A DNA stretch of 64,000 bases from Phalacrocorax aristotelis (GCF_949628215.1 NC_134277.1:60791918-60855917), one strand, 5' to 3'. Counted from the first letter of the stretch, positions 1-14,320 are shown. Notes: generated by a model not told the origin, from the letters alone. A program made the numbers and translations.

Positions 1-3000
1 CTGCTGCTGCTCAGGAGGGTGTGCAGGTGTGCAGTGATAAAAGTGACGAGCAAAAGGAGCATGAGCAGGTGCCCTCAGGACCTGCAAGGCACACCCAGCC
101 TGCAGACACACTCTCTTGTTCAGCTGATGCTGATTTTTAACATAGCCCTGGTGAGGTTCCAGCTCTCTAGGACTGCTTTTCCACACAGCAGGTATGCCTT
201 GGAGAACAGGATCAAGGTTTTAGCTGCTGGCTTCCCATGACCCATCAGCAGTGGATAAACTATGGTGGCTGCAAACACACCTCTATGCAGCTGAGGGTGC
301 AATTAGATCCCCTCCCAGAGATGCCAAGGCTAGAGCCATTTTAGCACTGGGTAACCAGGCACCAGCCCAGGGCACTGCCAGGGCACTGGACCCTGTCTGC
401 ATGAGACAGAAGGGCAGCAGGTTTCACTAGTACCCAATAAAGCAAATTCTTTGGTGTTAGGGCTTTCAGACCTACCAAGGCACTTTGTTATAACCTAGAA
501 CAAATTTCTAGGCTGCTCTCCTTCCACCTTCCTAGTTTTCTCCCATTTGTAGAGTCCACAAAGACTCTTTCATGCTGGCAGAAAGAAGAATTACTCCAAT
601 GCATTGCAGTACGTTGCAATAAATTGCATTGACTTCCCCCCCCCCGCCTCCTGCTTCTTGTACAGTTGATTTCAGGACCAAGCATGCAACCACAATTCAC
701 TCACAGTGTCACAGCAGGGACCGAATTACCAAAGGGCAAAGGGTTGGGAAAAAAAATATTATTTGATTGTGCACCAGGAGCACCCATCATTCTTCTGTCA
801 TCAGGGCTGCATCAGGCAAGAAAGCATCTCGCCTAGGAACCATAAATCAGGTAACACCATTTGGCTTTGGTCATGGGGGTATTCCAGCCCTAGCTTCTTT
901 CACACTTTGTCTACTCTCTTGAAATTATTAAATGCTTACATTTGCCAGTAATTTTGTATGGTTTTGTCCCTCACCCTAACAGAGGATTCTGTGAAGGTCC
1001 ATTACAGCTTCCTTCTTTCTACAGACCTGAACTGCCTTTAGGGCCATTCAGTCCTGGGGGCACCAAGGATACACAGGCAGGAATTTGAGCTGAAAGAATA
1101 GGGAAAACGTTGAGATGTTATCTGGCCTATGGCAAGTGTGACTAACAATGGCAGGCAGAAGAGAAAAGGGAAGGCAGAAGATGGAAGAGTAGCATTCATC
1201 ACAGGGTGACAATGCCTGCAGCTCGTGGCCAGAGGCAAGACAGGGATGGAAGGCCAGGAGGCCTGGTGTTCCGCTGAAGATGTGGGCATCATTTCGTTTT
1301 TAAGGGCAGTGAGGATGCGAGAATGTAATGGCAACCATTTCCCTGTATAAAGATGTCACTGTGGAAGGCAGTGTAAGATATTATCCAGTTTCAGGAGGAG
1401 CACTCAGTGCAATACAAGAAACAATAAGAAAGGTTGAAAAAGGACAGGGAGGATAAAATAGAAATTCCAAAATTTCTGGAGTCAGTTTAGGAGCTTTTGG
1501 GTGCCACTGGACACCACATACCCTCCAAACAGTAGCATTTCTAGTGCTAATGACAGATATTGTCACTGGGGACTCAGTCTCAATAAACATTATTACTTCC
1601 ATTTGCTGCAGAGGATGCTCTCGCGATTTATGGCTGTACAGCAACAGCATTTTGGACTTTTGTCAGGACTTTTCCATAACATTTTGTTACTAGAAGCTGA
1701 AGATAAATTTTGGGATAAAAATAACTAACTAAAGCTGGGTTTTAAAAAAAATCTAAACTGAGAGCAAGTTTTAAAAGCTTCCAAGTAACCAAATAACCAT
1801 CAGAAATTAATATGGTAACAGCAACTGACTATTATCTTTTGTGCACTGACAGACTACAATCTGGGGCAAAGTCCTCTTCCCTCCCACCTCCTGCAAGAGT
1901 TGGTAAGGAGAAAGAAGGGAAATCCTGGTGTATAAAACATACTGGCCAACTTCTCTTTTCAGTTGTTTTACCTCTCTTTAAATCCACACTGCAGAATCAA
2001 AAGCAGCGGATTCAAACTGCCAGCCTCAAATCATACTTTTTGCTTCTAAACAAGCACAATGAATCCTTTTCTTCCAGAGTATTTTCTGCCATACAACAGA
2101 GCACCTGATTCTGAGAGTTTGAGACTATAAGTACCTGGTGCAGGTGTGAGTGAAACAAGATGCAGTTAGTTATTCTATGAACTCACATGACAATCTTTGC
2201 CTCCCCAGCAAAGGCATCCTGGTATCACCAACATGATGTGATGTGTATAATAGGTTTGCTATTGTGTCAGATTATGGGATCAATAAGCTGTTGGTTTTCC
2301 TTAACCCTGTCACACAACTATTCTGTTGCCTTATTACTGTGCAGCAGTTCCTAGAGAAGTTCCACAGCTTTGGCTACAGAAGAAAATTAATTGGGCTGGC
2401 CATCTGCTCTCTGAATTTACTAGAAGATGTCACATCAGGCTAAGCATCTCAGCATGGCAAGGACCTCAGCAGAGTCAAAAGGCAGGAGGTCCCACAGGTG
2501 GAGATGACAGCCCTTCTAGCTTGCTGTGAATCTAGAAAAGCTCCTTGAAAGAAAATTTCACAGAAAAACCCCAACACAACAAAATCCAGTAAAGCCAGGC
2601 AAAAAGCAGCACATGGTTTACTTTCCCAGCTGCAGTGTGAATTCTAGCATGCTTCTGTATGAATGCTGACAGCAAGGACTGAATTTTGGAGTTCCCCTGG
2701 ACCTGAGCAAAACAAAGCACACCAGCAAGGCCTCTGTGGAACATACTGTAAAGGCCAGAGAAGTAAGATAAAAAAGGGAGATGGGAAAGCAGAGAGCAAT
2801 CAGCAGGACAGGCTTGGTGCAGACAGTCCTTGTGTGAGTTTGTGCTTTCCCACTTTAAAAAAGGATAGGAGAAAAATTTATCATCCCATCCCATTATTAT
2901 ACTGGGAACATGTTGGGGAGCAGCTGTGAGAAACCTTGTTCTCACATTGGCACCGGATGTTCATCTGTGAAGGTCATTTAGCAGTCTTTGAAAGGTACTG

Positions 3001-6000
3001 TTGGAGGGCAAGATGGAGAGAGCAGGCATGTATTTACACTAGAGAGTTAAAAAGAGGGATGGGAACATAGGAAATAACACAGTGTAATCACAAAATCCTG
3101 GAAACTCTAGATTAGACTTTGTTGTCATTCTCTGTTTCTTAGCTTTTTTTTTATTGTGCCCAAAGTAAAATTTCAGATAAGCAATTTTTTCTGGTTTATA
3201 TATTTTGCTGAAAACCAAATATTTGCATGTGCATGTACATGTGCCTGTTTCTGTTAATATAAAAACTTCTTAGAGCAAATTAATCTAAAGAGTGCCATCT
3301 ACTGCTCATAAGCACAAGTCAAATATGTAAGCCCAGCAAAGCTGGGTGCTGGATGTGGCTTCTTGCATGAAGCTGGTTTTATGAGGACTTCGGGTATCTC
3401 AGACCATTTTAGTTCCTTCTTGGGACGAACCCAAAGCAGAGAAACTGGCTGCAGAGGCCAGTAGTCTCAGCAGCACCACAGCTCTCCTCTCAACAACATT
3501 AAAAAGGGATGTAATTTTTTTCCTTTCCAGGTTAGTTCTGCATTTATCATATCAAGGCAAGGTTAAACTGGCACTGATGCATTTTATCTTGTATGACTAT
3601 GCACCTACATCATCCAACAGCCTGGCCATCTGAAAGCATGGACACGCAAGGGAAGAATTCAGCATTGCTGTTTGGTATGCTGCTCAAATAGCAGGCTGTA
3701 GTCAAGCAAAAAGACCATAAATTGCCTCTATACCCCCCATTATTCTTCCTTGGTCACTCACAGCTCTGAAGCTTGCCACAAGACCATTATACCTCTTCTC
3801 AAATTCCCTCGGTTGGGAAAACAGCTACTGGGGTTTCCAGGGTGTTTCACTAAAGCTGGTGCTCCTTGTCTACAAATAACAAATTGAAACATACATAAGT
3901 GCATGTCATATAATATCAGTTTACATGTTAGAGCACTGCAGTCTGAGTGGCTTTCTGTAGGCTGGGCTTTTTACAGAATCATTCAAGCTGGGCCCTGAGT
4001 GACTTAAATACCTTAAATAGTTGTTAGACATCTTCTTTTGCCACTGTGATGGCACAAGATTGTGAGCTACATGTGTGACATACTCTGCATTCTCATATAA
4101 GTAGAGAGTCGCTGTCACGCACCTCCAGTAAAGCAAAGGAAATATTTGTATGCTACCTGAGGTGGGATCTTTAAGTGTTCGATATCCCCATAACTGGAAA
4201 GCTTGGATCATTGTGCATTGAATCAGCACACACATCCTCTGTTCGATGAAATGGCTTCTTCCATTTCTCTGAAGCTGCTTTTCTGTGCAAGAAGTATTTG
4301 GCTGGGGAGCCAGAAAAAGCATAGGAAGTGGTACCCGAGTAGAGCTATTAAGCAGCACTAGCACTCACTAGCATAATTAGCTAGTAGCTAGAGCCAGCCT
4401 GATTTTTTCACAGATCCTGGATAAATCAGGTGACATGTTTGAACTGCACCATCCACCTCGGCAGATGTTAACTCAGGAGTTAATAATATTTCAGATACCA
4501 ATGCTAACTACATTCCTTATCAAAGAATGGCAGAAAGGAAACCTTTTTAGAGTTAGACAGCATTTGGCATTCAAAATGTTTTCCAAGCAAACAGGCTTAA
4601 TTCAAAACAGCATTTCCTTGAGAAGGCTCCATTTCCAATAAATGTTTTGAGCTTTTGTGACTAAAAGTCCTTGGAGGAAAAACAAAAAAAGTCCACAGTC
4701 ATCTGCACAGGAATTACAAAACCTCACCAGGTTCAGTGCATGCTAATGCAAACTTCTTTAGGTGCTCAGCAGGATAGGTCTCCCTGCTCTTTTAACAGCC
4801 AAGGCTGCTTTCTTTGGTGGGAAGTAGAGCTTCTCCAACCCTGTGGACTCCAGTGGAGCAAGGCACTGTGGGGAAGGCCTCTAAGATGGGCACAAAGACC
4901 ACATAGGAAACAAGAGCATCTCTGCTGAGTGGCAGGCTCTCCTGGGCTACTGAAAGAAGGCATAGGAGGGGTGGTAGCAGGTTGCAAGACCCTCCTTTGC
5001 CTTTCCTCTTGGTTTCTTACTTCAGTTCCCAGCTCCATGCCATTACAAGGTCACCGGCCATCACCCTGATGATTATCTGTTGCACGCTGAGAAGTCATGG
5101 TCTATATTTTTTGAGCAATGTAATGGGCTTCAAGTTGTTTGCTTAATACAGCTACTGGCTGGCCAGCCACCAGAGCATGCCAGGGTATCCTTTGGAGTAA
5201 ATCAGTAGCAGTTCCAGGAGGAAGATAAAAAGGAGCAAATGTAAAGTCAGGTAGAAAAAGGCATCCAAGCAGGTGAAATGGTTGGTTTTGGTCAAATGGT
5301 TGCCACTAACTCAAGTGACATGCCAGCTGGAGATAAAAGACCATTAGTCTTCTGCAAGTAGCCACCTCCAAGAAGTAGTAGCCAAGCCAGCAGATGATGG
5401 GATGTAGGTGAGATAGGAACAGGTAGAAAGTGCAGTGAGGCTTGAACATTGGCAGAAACAGAAGCCGTTCCTGCAGCTTTTCCTGTAAAATAAAACACTT
5501 CAGCATTTCAAGAACACTAAAAATCCCTCTCTAGCCTGTTTGGTCAGGGACTAGGTGGCACTATGTACCTAAGAAATGAGACACTAGGATGTTTCTGTAT
5601 GTTACAGGCTGAAGTGAAAGGTAACGAAAAGCTTGACAAAACAGGAGCAGCACTGACATCTGATGGAGTAGTTATATGTACAGAAGCCTTGTTTATGGTA
5701 AAGGAAGAAGGAGGACTCACTTTCTGAGTCAGATGTCCCCATCCCAATTTTCAGACATGCTTGCCTGGTGTGTCGGGATGGTTGTTGGTGTTGGGCAAGA
5801 GGACAGACAGATGCTTGCCCGCAGGGCCTTCCTGCTCAACCTACCCATAAGCATCTTTTCTGCTAGAAGCACATGGAAGCACCAACACAGCTTGTCCCCA
5901 CTGACTAGCCACCTCTTCTCACAACACCTGCAGGGACAAAACCTGGGGCTGGCAAGCAGCAGATTGCCATGCCTCTTGTGGGGAAAGAAAATCTTTCACC

Positions 6001-6565
6001 AATGCATGTGACAAGGCATCAAAAAAAAAAAAGACAGCAAACTACACTCATTCCAAACTCTAGAGGAATTTAAGACTTTTCCAGCAGGGAGAAGGTATTT
6101 TTTTCCCCTTCTGCCTGAGTGCTGCCTGAGGATGTCCCCTGAAGACAGACCATTTGGTTTGTCATAAAGCTACAAGAGCTTTTTAGTCTTTTCACAGAAA
6201 CCTGCCATTTGCATACACAGAAGTATGTGGAAGCTTGTGAATGTAGGTTGTTTGGGTTTTGGCTTTTTCTGCTTGCATCCACAACACCCATAATTTGAAA
6301 AGGTGAGAACAGTTCACTCAGGATTACCCCATGATCATTCATTCTAGCAATTATCCTCTCCAGCACCAAGCATTGTCTTGTTTATGGTACATCAGCACAC
6401 AGTGGGAAAGCAAGTGGCAGTTTAAGTGGTCAATTCTCTACAGGCTTCATTCTGAAGTCCTAAAACTGGTGAGAGCTGGCTTCAACAGGAAGAAAAACAG
6501 CCTGGACGGGGAGAAGAATCCTGTACCCCTCAGATAATATCTTCTGAGGGGATCATTTTGCATTT
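1..6565. other. Intergenic DNA, no supported gene
   Basis: I see no host exon with convincing codon structure and no recognisable transposon in this stretch. The longest open frames (137-147 codons, on the - strand near 2.5-2.9 kb and 3.9-4.4 kb) are ordinary for AT-rich vertebrate DNA and have no domain I recognise. A poly(A) run lies near 6,020-6,032 and a short C-run near 637-646. Weakly diverged ancient repeats cannot be excluded by eye. Confidence 0.6.
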
Positions 6566-7131
6566 TGTGTGCACCATTTGCAGCAGCACATCACAAGCCA
6601 GAGGCCACCAGCATTTATGGATGAAGTTGCCACCATATTATCTCCCAGACCTAGTTTAATAATTAAAATAAAACAATAATAATAGTAACAACAACAATAA
6701 TAACATAATGAAAAGGAAAATAACAAGAGAGGCACAAAACCCAGGGCAGGGGGGGAAGGGGGAATGAACACCTACAACAAACCGCACATGACACAGCCAC
6801 TCACCACATACCCCACCAGCACCACCAGACCTCACACTGCAACTGGCCCTCCCACCCACCAGCTGCCCCGTTAATGTACTGGTCATGGTGTCACATGGTA
6901 TGGAATATCCCATTGGCCAGTTGAGGTCAGCTGTCTTGCCTGTGGCCCCGCCCCTCCCGCCCTCTTGCCCACGTGGCAGAGCGTGGGAAGCTGGAGAGGT
7001 CCCTGACTGCTATAGGCACTACTTAGTGACACTGAGCCGCTAATTAACAGCAACTAAAGCATCAACGTGCCATCGGCCCTATACCCGCTACAGTGACAAG
7101 AATTAACTCTACCCCAGCCAAAACCAGCACA
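6566..7131 (-). mobile_element. Diverged solo LTR related to the ERV-L-like provirus LTR
   Basis: The right end (CAGCCAAAACCAGCACA, ending at 7,131) matches the end of the provirus 5' LTR at 36,255 almost exactly. Inside are the same ordered blocks: TTTAATAATTAAAA near 6,655, a G-rich run near 6,741-6,763, the ATGGTGTCACATGGTATGGAAT block near 6,886 (shown here as a shorter shared block in the provirus LTRs), the CCAAT-containing CATTGGCCAG near 6,911, and a GC-rich stretch near 6,945-6,990. The similarity is patchy, with an extra segment near 7,010-7,090. The left edge is uncertain (6,560-6,650). No internal proviral sequence follows, so it is best read as a solo LTR of an older relative. 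I found no clear target-site duplication. Confidence 0.65.
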
Positions 7132-7187
7132 GGCTCCCAAGGCAAGTCAGAGAGTCAAGAAGATAGGTATTCAGGGATGGAAACTAC

Positions 7188-8344
7188 AAGATGGTCACAA
7201 CCTACATGTGATACCTAGTGGCTTTCTATGATGGGGTGACTGCATCAGTGGACAAGTGAAGAGCAATAGATGTCACCCATCTAGACTTCTGTAGGGCCTT
7301 TGACACGTTCCCCCCCAACATTCTTCTCTCTAAATTGGGGACATATGGATTTGATGGGTGAACTGTTCAGTAGATAAGGAAATGGTTGGATGGTTGCACC
7401 CCGAGGGTAGTGGGCAATGGCTCAATGTCCAGATGGAAACCAGCGAGAAGTGGTGTCCTTCAGGGGTCCGTACTGGGACCAGTGCTGTTTAACATTTTCA
7501 TCAATGACTTAGCGGGATCGTGTCCACCCTCATCAAGTTTGCAGATGACACCAAGCTGAGCGGTGCAGTTGACACGCCAGGACAGGATGTCATCCAAAGA
7601 GACCTAGACAAGCTGGAGAGGTAGGTCTGTGAGAACCTCATGAGGTTCAGCAAGGCCAAGTGCAAAGTCCTGCACCTGGGTCTGGGCAATCCCTAATATC
7701 CATAGAGGCTGGGGGATGAAGGGATTTGGAGCAGCCCTGCAGAGAAGGACTTGGGTACTGGGGGATGAAAAGCTAGACATGTGCCAACAATGTGCACTTG
7801 CAGCCCAGAAGGCCAGCTGTATCCTGGGCTGCACCAAAAGCAGCGTGGCCAGCAGGTTCAGCACAGGAAGAACATGGACCTGTTGAAGCGGGTCCAGAAG
7901 AGGGCCACAAAAATGATCTGAGGGCTGGAGCACCTCACCTATGAGGACAGGCTGAGAGAGCTGGGGTTGTTCAGCCTGGAGAAGAAGGCTGCAGGGAGAC
8001 CTTATTGCAGCCTTCCAGTACTTAAAGGGGGACTACAGGAAGGATGGGGGCAATCTTTTTAGCAGGGCCTGTTGCGACAGGACAAGGGGTAATGGTTTTA
8101 AACTAAAGGAGGGTAGATTTAGACTGGATACAAGGAAGACATTTTTTACAATGAGGGTGGTGAGGCACCGGAATGGGTTGCCCAGGGAGTCAGTGGAGTC
8201 CCCATCCCTAGAGATATTCAAAGTCATGTTGGATGGGGCTCTGAGCAACCGGATCTAGTTGAAGATGTCCCTGCTCACTGCTGGGGGGTCGGACTAGATG
8301 ACCTCTAAAGGTCCCTTCCAACCCAAACCATTCTATGATTCTAC
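7188..8344 (+). mobile_element. CR1 LINE, 3' part, degraded
   Basis: The sequence reads as the 3' portion of a CR1 non-LTR retrotransposon on the + strand. RT remnants can be read in broken frames: a GTAGGGCCTTTGACACG block near 7,291 (the S-x-AFDT region) and a TTTGCAGATGACACCAAGCT block near 7,537, which encodes the FADDTKL catalytic motif. The CR1 3' UTR follows, ending with the bird CR1 terminus (CCCTTCCAACCCAAACC, then ATTCTATGATTCTA) at about 8,344. Frameshifts and stops make it non-functional. It begins some 55 bp after the solo LTR, and the exact 5' break is approximate. Confidence 0.93.
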
Positions 8345-10149
8345 GGTTTTTAGGAAAGGCTGGTGAACTTGCTTTTATGGTATTATTAATTTTTAAGACC
8401 ATTTAATTACCCGTAAGACTATGTTATTTGTATTTGTAAACAATGTATAACCACCTTCTTTTTTTTTTCCATCAAGCCAAAAGGCTCTTTTCAGTTGTAA
8501 AATACTTCTGTTAAATAGTATACCCATCAGTCTGAACTTCTTCCATTGGGTAAAACATAAAAAGGAACATAATCCAATCTGAGTTGCTTTTATATAATGC
8601 TTTCCTGCCAACTGCCATTTTAGATTTTTCTGAGAGACCAGGGAGTTATGTATGTTAAGCTTTAAGGGAATGAGTTCTGCGGCTCTAGAAAGCTAAATGA
8701 AAAGTAAAGTACCTGAAATGTAAAAATGTCCAAGGCAGTTGATATAAATTAGTGCAAGTGGAATATGAAGATTTGAGCCTTTTGGGTGCTTATGGGAAAC
8801 AAAAATGCTGCCAGCAAGTGAGCAGGAGCAAACAGCAACAGCATGATCAGAAATACTCTCTCTTTCACATAATCAATGAAGGTTTCTGATACCATAAATA
8901 CACAAAAACCCGACCTCTTCTCAGTTGATTTTCTGCTACTTCCAGCTATCCTCTTCTTCTTCCTGCCCTTATCCTTCCTATTCTCCTTTTTACCCTCAGG
9001 GCAGTATGTGCAGACATACCTAAGCCAGCTGTTAACACAGATAAACTGGTTAACAGCAGCAGCCAAAGTCATAGGGCACATCTGCATGATGTTTTGCAGG
9101 GAGCTATGAAATCACCCACCCTAAACTCCCGAGCTGTCCTGACATAAGCTGTCCCCAGCCTGGATGATGTCCCCAACATGACATAAAATATTTACTGTGT
9201 TGAGCATGCTTGTACAAACCACTGATGCTTGTGCTGCTGAGTCTTTGTGTTCAAAGCATCAGCCACAGTCAGGTCCAGCATGTGCCTAAGCTCCTTTCCT
9301 TTGCTTTCCTTTATTTTTTTTTCTTGTATTCAACCCTACACCTCCTAAAACACTGTTATATTAGGAAGTTTTAAAGAAATACCAAGTTCAGCTTATCCTG
9401 CCCAGCCGTCACCTTCCCTTGCAGAAAGGAATGATACCAAGTACTCACAATGCTGCCCCAGCCCCCACCCCACCCTGCTCCCACCTCCAGCTGAGGGAAG
9501 TCTGAGTTTCAAATCCATCTTACTGAGCAGCTTACCAAACACAAAATATTCTTATTATCTGTTCTCTCCAGTAATCAGAGAAATCTGGGCAAAATTAAAC
9601 AGCAAGCAAGCAAATCCCCAGATATGCTGATGGCTACGGAAAGGAGAGGTTACATTTTATATGCTTAGTTTGCGTAGTACTGCCAAGCTGCAATCTTGGT
9701 TCAACATTAAATAAACCTCATTTTACCCTAGCAAGGTTGCAGAGTGAAGCACCTACGTAGGTGGGAGCCACAGCAGGTGACTTGTGAGACCAACTGGAGC
9801 ATTATCTAAGTAATGTGGATATGCACCGACAGCTCCTCATTTCCATATGTAATGGGATTTCTCAAGGGACGAGTTGAACTGGTTGCAATGACTGTTTTAC
9901 ATAAGCAGACAGATGAGGACCAATTATGGTAATGCCAAAAAATTGTCCAAAACTGTGGATTTATTCTGTGTTTGACCATGTAAAATGAGCCCCTTTTCAG
10001 TAACTCTTCTGCTCTAGAGCGTGTTCAATCACTAAAATTCTCTCTCTGTAAATGCTTATGATTGTGTGCTTATTGTGTACATCTGTGCGTCTGCATATAT
10101 AAAAATACAGGTATACAAAATTTGGACAAAGAATGAACAATTTCAGCCA

Positions 10150-10800
10150 ATTACTTATAAGCAGCTTGTGAGGGACTGAGAGTTACTGTCTCAGACATTG
10201 TTGTAAAGTGGGATGTAGCGAACTGCAGGTGAGAAATCAGTGGACACAGGTTGTGGGGGGACTGTGTCAGAGAATCCTGCCAGAGGATGTGCAGTCCCAG
10301 GTTCTGCTGTGCCTCACGTAGCAACTTGCAGAGGTCATACAAACTTTATTTGAGGAAGGGGCTTATGACTGCCTGAAAGACCCCTCGCGACCACTCCTCA
10401 CAATGGTGCCTGCGCACCATTCTTGTGGTTCTTCTGGAACAAGAATGATATAAGTTCACAGAAGGCATACCTGAAGGTGAGGCTTAGAGTATAAAAGACA
10501 CTACAACAAAGAAACTCTTGCATGCTCACCAAAGGAGGATCATAATGTCTGTTGTCATTGGCGCTGGATCCAAGGGTGGTGATATCTCCCTCTCTCTTTC
10601 TCTCCCTCTCTCCCTCTTTTCCTCTTCTTCTTTTACAAATATTTTTAATAAGAACCCCCACCATCAATGCTTTTCCATATTTTAAAATTTGAGTTGCCTT
10701 TTCAAGTTCAAGTTACTTCTGCGTTGAAATAAAAAGTTTAATTGATAATTTGGTGTCATTTCACCTTAATTTAGTCTGAGGGGATCATTAGAACCTTGGT
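10150..10800 (+). mobile_element. Possible old LTR-like segment
   Basis: This stretch has features in promoter/LTR order. A strong hairpin lies at 10,399-10,426. A TATA-type box (AGTATAAAAGA) starts near 10,490. A 50-nt pyrimidine run occupies 10,585-10,634. An AATAAA-containing segment is near 10,728, followed by a GGTGTCATTTCACC near-palindrome near 10,752. I could not find TG...CA ends, target-site duplications or internal retroviral sequence. I therefore offer this only as a candidate; a chance collection of motifs is possible. Confidence 0.3.
10585..10634. repeat. Pyrimidine-rich low-complexity run
   Basis: Fifty uninterrupted pyrimidines built from TCTC, TCCC and TTCT words, without a single dominant repeat unit. 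Confidence 0.9.
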
Positions 10801-13800
10801 TCCTCTCCCTCCTCCAGGGGAGACCTCCAGGTTGAGATGTGACATGGCAGATCTCCTAATCAAAAGCAATGCACTAGCTTCACCAGCAGTGCAAAAAACA
10901 CTTTGTGGGACACTGTTCTGGAGGCTGCAATATCCCCATTACAGACCATCAAAACCAGCTTTTGCCCTGACAGAAGTTACAACGCAAGCAAGTCTTGCCT
11001 AGTTTAAAAAGATTACCTATGGACTTTTGATTTTCTTAGCACAGTCGAGTTTTATTTTTAAAGTTGTTAGGAATACCTTAAGCAAGTCCTTTGCATCAGC
11101 CCTATCCCTTCATTTAAACCCAACTACACTTAAGCTGCTGCTCATCCAATCTGTTTCTCATTATATGGCCAGTCGCATATTTAGCATAGTCCTGTGCTAC
11201 GGTAGTTGTAGGGATTGTTGCTCTGTACGCATCTATAAACTACAGTTAAACATAGTGTGGTGTGATGAAGTGACAATGAGTTGCCAACACAAGCAACAGA
11301 CACTGGCAGAATGCCTCTGATGTCTCATCCAGCCCTGGATTCCTCCTAGAGAAGCTTCCTGTGGGTTTGGGAAAATTGTTTATTTCTTCCAGACAGCTGT
11401 AACCAAAAAGAGATCATCGTGTTTTGCAAACATATATTGGAAAGCCCCTAGCTCATGTCAACGAAGCTAGGAAAGGTGGAAGAGGATTGTAGGATGGCCC
11501 ATTGGTTGTATTTTCTGCTTGTCGTCTGCAGCACATGAGCTGGAAACACCTGGCACTGATGCTGCTTCATTCTGAAGGCAAATATTTGCTGTGCAGAGTA
11601 CTTGAAGGGGGAGCAGAATTTCTTGCTACCTGTTGCCAGACCAATGAATTAACCCAAGGAGAGGAAAGATTTCATTATTCTCTTTATCACAGAAGAAATT
11701 TAATAACATACTTCCAGGATTAATTCCTGCAATTAAACAAACACCCCTCATTTTACTCTGTACCTATCTACAGTGGATTTAGGTACACTGAGTAGATCTG
11801 CATGGAGTTTATGCTCTGGGGGAATTAAACCAGAAAGTCTCCTACTTTTCTCTGTGGAAGTGCATATTGCAAAATACAGATACATTATTTGCATCTGATT
11901 GACAGCTTGCTATTAGAAGAAAGAGCTGGAAGTCAGCTCATGTGTGCCTTTCACTGCCAATCATATTTCTATTCGTCTCCTATTCTTTCGTGACATATAG
12001 AGTGAAAAATACTTTGAAAAATTTGTATCGGATAAATACACACATGCACACATCCATGCCTCTGTGTGAAAAACACCATAGTCTTGTCCTGCATCTAGAA
12101 TACAAAATAATTGTCCTATATCTAACTTTTAAATTTATTTTTAAAATATTACTGATAATTTGCTTTTATTTTACACAGCATGCTAAGAAGCAATTCCTGT
12201 GTCAGGAGTGCTACTGAAAGTTGGGGGTTTTTTTCCAGTTTTACTTGAACCTATTGTTGAGAATTCATCATCCTGGATAATCAGGAAAAAAAGCCCATAT
12301 CTTAATTTGCATAAAAACAAAGGCAGATTTTTCCAGATGAACATGAACTTATGGGGGAAAAAAATTACCTTTTATAGCTGCCTAACAGTTGCAGGGGACA
12401 GGTCTCCAGACAGAACTGACTTCAGGAGGAGATGATGAAGGGTTATCTGTGGAGTTGGTCCTGCCCACAGCCAGCAACTTTCAGAACAGAATATTCCCAC
12501 CAAAGCAGCTGGTACCTTCTTTGTACAGGGTCTGGCTGGACGCACACGCAAACTAACTAGTTCAATTTCCTAGTGTATTTTAAATTATGACTGAAATTCA
12601 ATGACAACTAAACATGAAGCATGGAGACTGGAAATAATTCCTCCCCAAACTGTGCTGCATGGAGCATGGCTCATGAGCACTGGCTCATGATTTTTTAACA
12701 AGCTACAATTCTGACAGCATTTTAAGGTTAGGGGCTTTGATTCACTCCTATCTCCATGCCAACAGGAAGACTTTTAGTCTATTATTTTCACTAGAATACT
12801 CCAGTTGCTTTGCTTCCTGCATTGGTGTCTGGAAAGTGAGAAAAAGAAAGAAGATTGCTGGTACCCAGTTGTGGAGAGGATCTCCACCCAGTGTAAGGTG
12901 TTGAAGTCAAGAGCTAATGATCTTCAGGCTGCATGAAAGCATTCTCATTGAAATAATGATACTGAGGATGACAGGTTTGGTTTTGTTTTAAAAGATGTCA
13001 AAATCTTATGTTCCCAAATATTTCTCTAACAGTAAAATCAATATATAAAAAGTTTTTGCAATTAATAACTGTGCAGGCACTTGTGTTATATAAACTTAAA
13101 GAGCAGTGATTCTGGAACAAATCAACTGCAGAAATTAAAACTAATAGTTTTGCTTTCTGTTCCCAAATGCAACAAAAATCTGAACATAGCAATTTCTAGA
13201 GCACCTGGAAGAAACTTAAGGAATTGAATGCAATACACAATGTGACCAGCAAGAGATTTTGTTGTGCTCAAACTGGGGCATGTTCATTTCTTTTAGCACC
13301 TTCTGGTGCACTCAGCGTATCAAGGACTGGGCTTACCTGACTCGTGTAATAGACTGGATGAATAAGCTATGTATTTCAAAGTCATTATGTGGTAAAGATA
13401 AAAATCTCTTTTTTTATTGGAGAGCTTGGAGGTTGTGTAAGGTGGGTTTTTTTCTCTATTTTGGTTTTTGTTTTTTGGAAGTATGTAGAGACGTGCTTAT
13501 GTCCAAAAGATTTTCCGTACTGAGAAGAATCAAACTGAATTATTACTTGTTTTCATCAAATTCTTTAAAAAATATTTCCATGAAAATTATAGCTGCAATT
13601 GTTTATTTAACCTGGCATTTATTTAAATTGTTTAAGCATTAATTTGTTCTCTGGTCTATAAGTGTATTTTATTTTTTCTTTAGGATCAGCTTCATAGCTA
13701 GTTATAATGTACGCCATTAGAATTGCGGAATTGTAAAGGCCAGTGTTAGATCTAGCCAGACCTCAAGAATGAGAGTACTTTTGCTAAAAAATCTGAAATA

Positions 13801-14320
13801 CCCCTCCTTTTCCTGGGCTCTTTCACTTGAGGGGCTTCCCAGATCTAATAAAATGTATACCAGGTTGTGGCCTGTAATAGACCACCGTTCACCAGTCTTG
13901 AACTAGAAACTGTGCGTCTGAAAAAGCTGACACATAGCTGGACTAAAGACACTGCCATTGTCTCAAGTACTGCTGTGGGGCACAGAAGTTCAGAGACAGT
14001 CTAGGTTAATGCCTGTGGGTTGTTCCACCTCATTAAAAATGGTCATTTGACTTCCCATTTGCAACTGGGGACACAGCACCATGCCTGCTGTGAAGCGAAA
14101 GGAACAGCTGGACAGGGGAGGGCAAGACAGGGAAGGGAAGAGAAAAGGTTTGTTTGCAAACCTTTTAAAACATGAGCTCATTGAAATTCTAACATTTATG
14201 TGGAAACAGCCAAGAACAGATTAATCTGGGCTTGCATGCTGAAGAAGCCAGCTGTGGCCTTCCCAGTAAACTGTGGTGAGTCTTCATGGGGACAAAAATG
14301 CTAATGAAGAATTGTATGAA

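Noticed and set aside
3921..4364. 147-codon - strand frame, one of the longest in unique sequence
   Set aside because: No domain, no splice or promoter context, codon content looks random. Compatible with chance.
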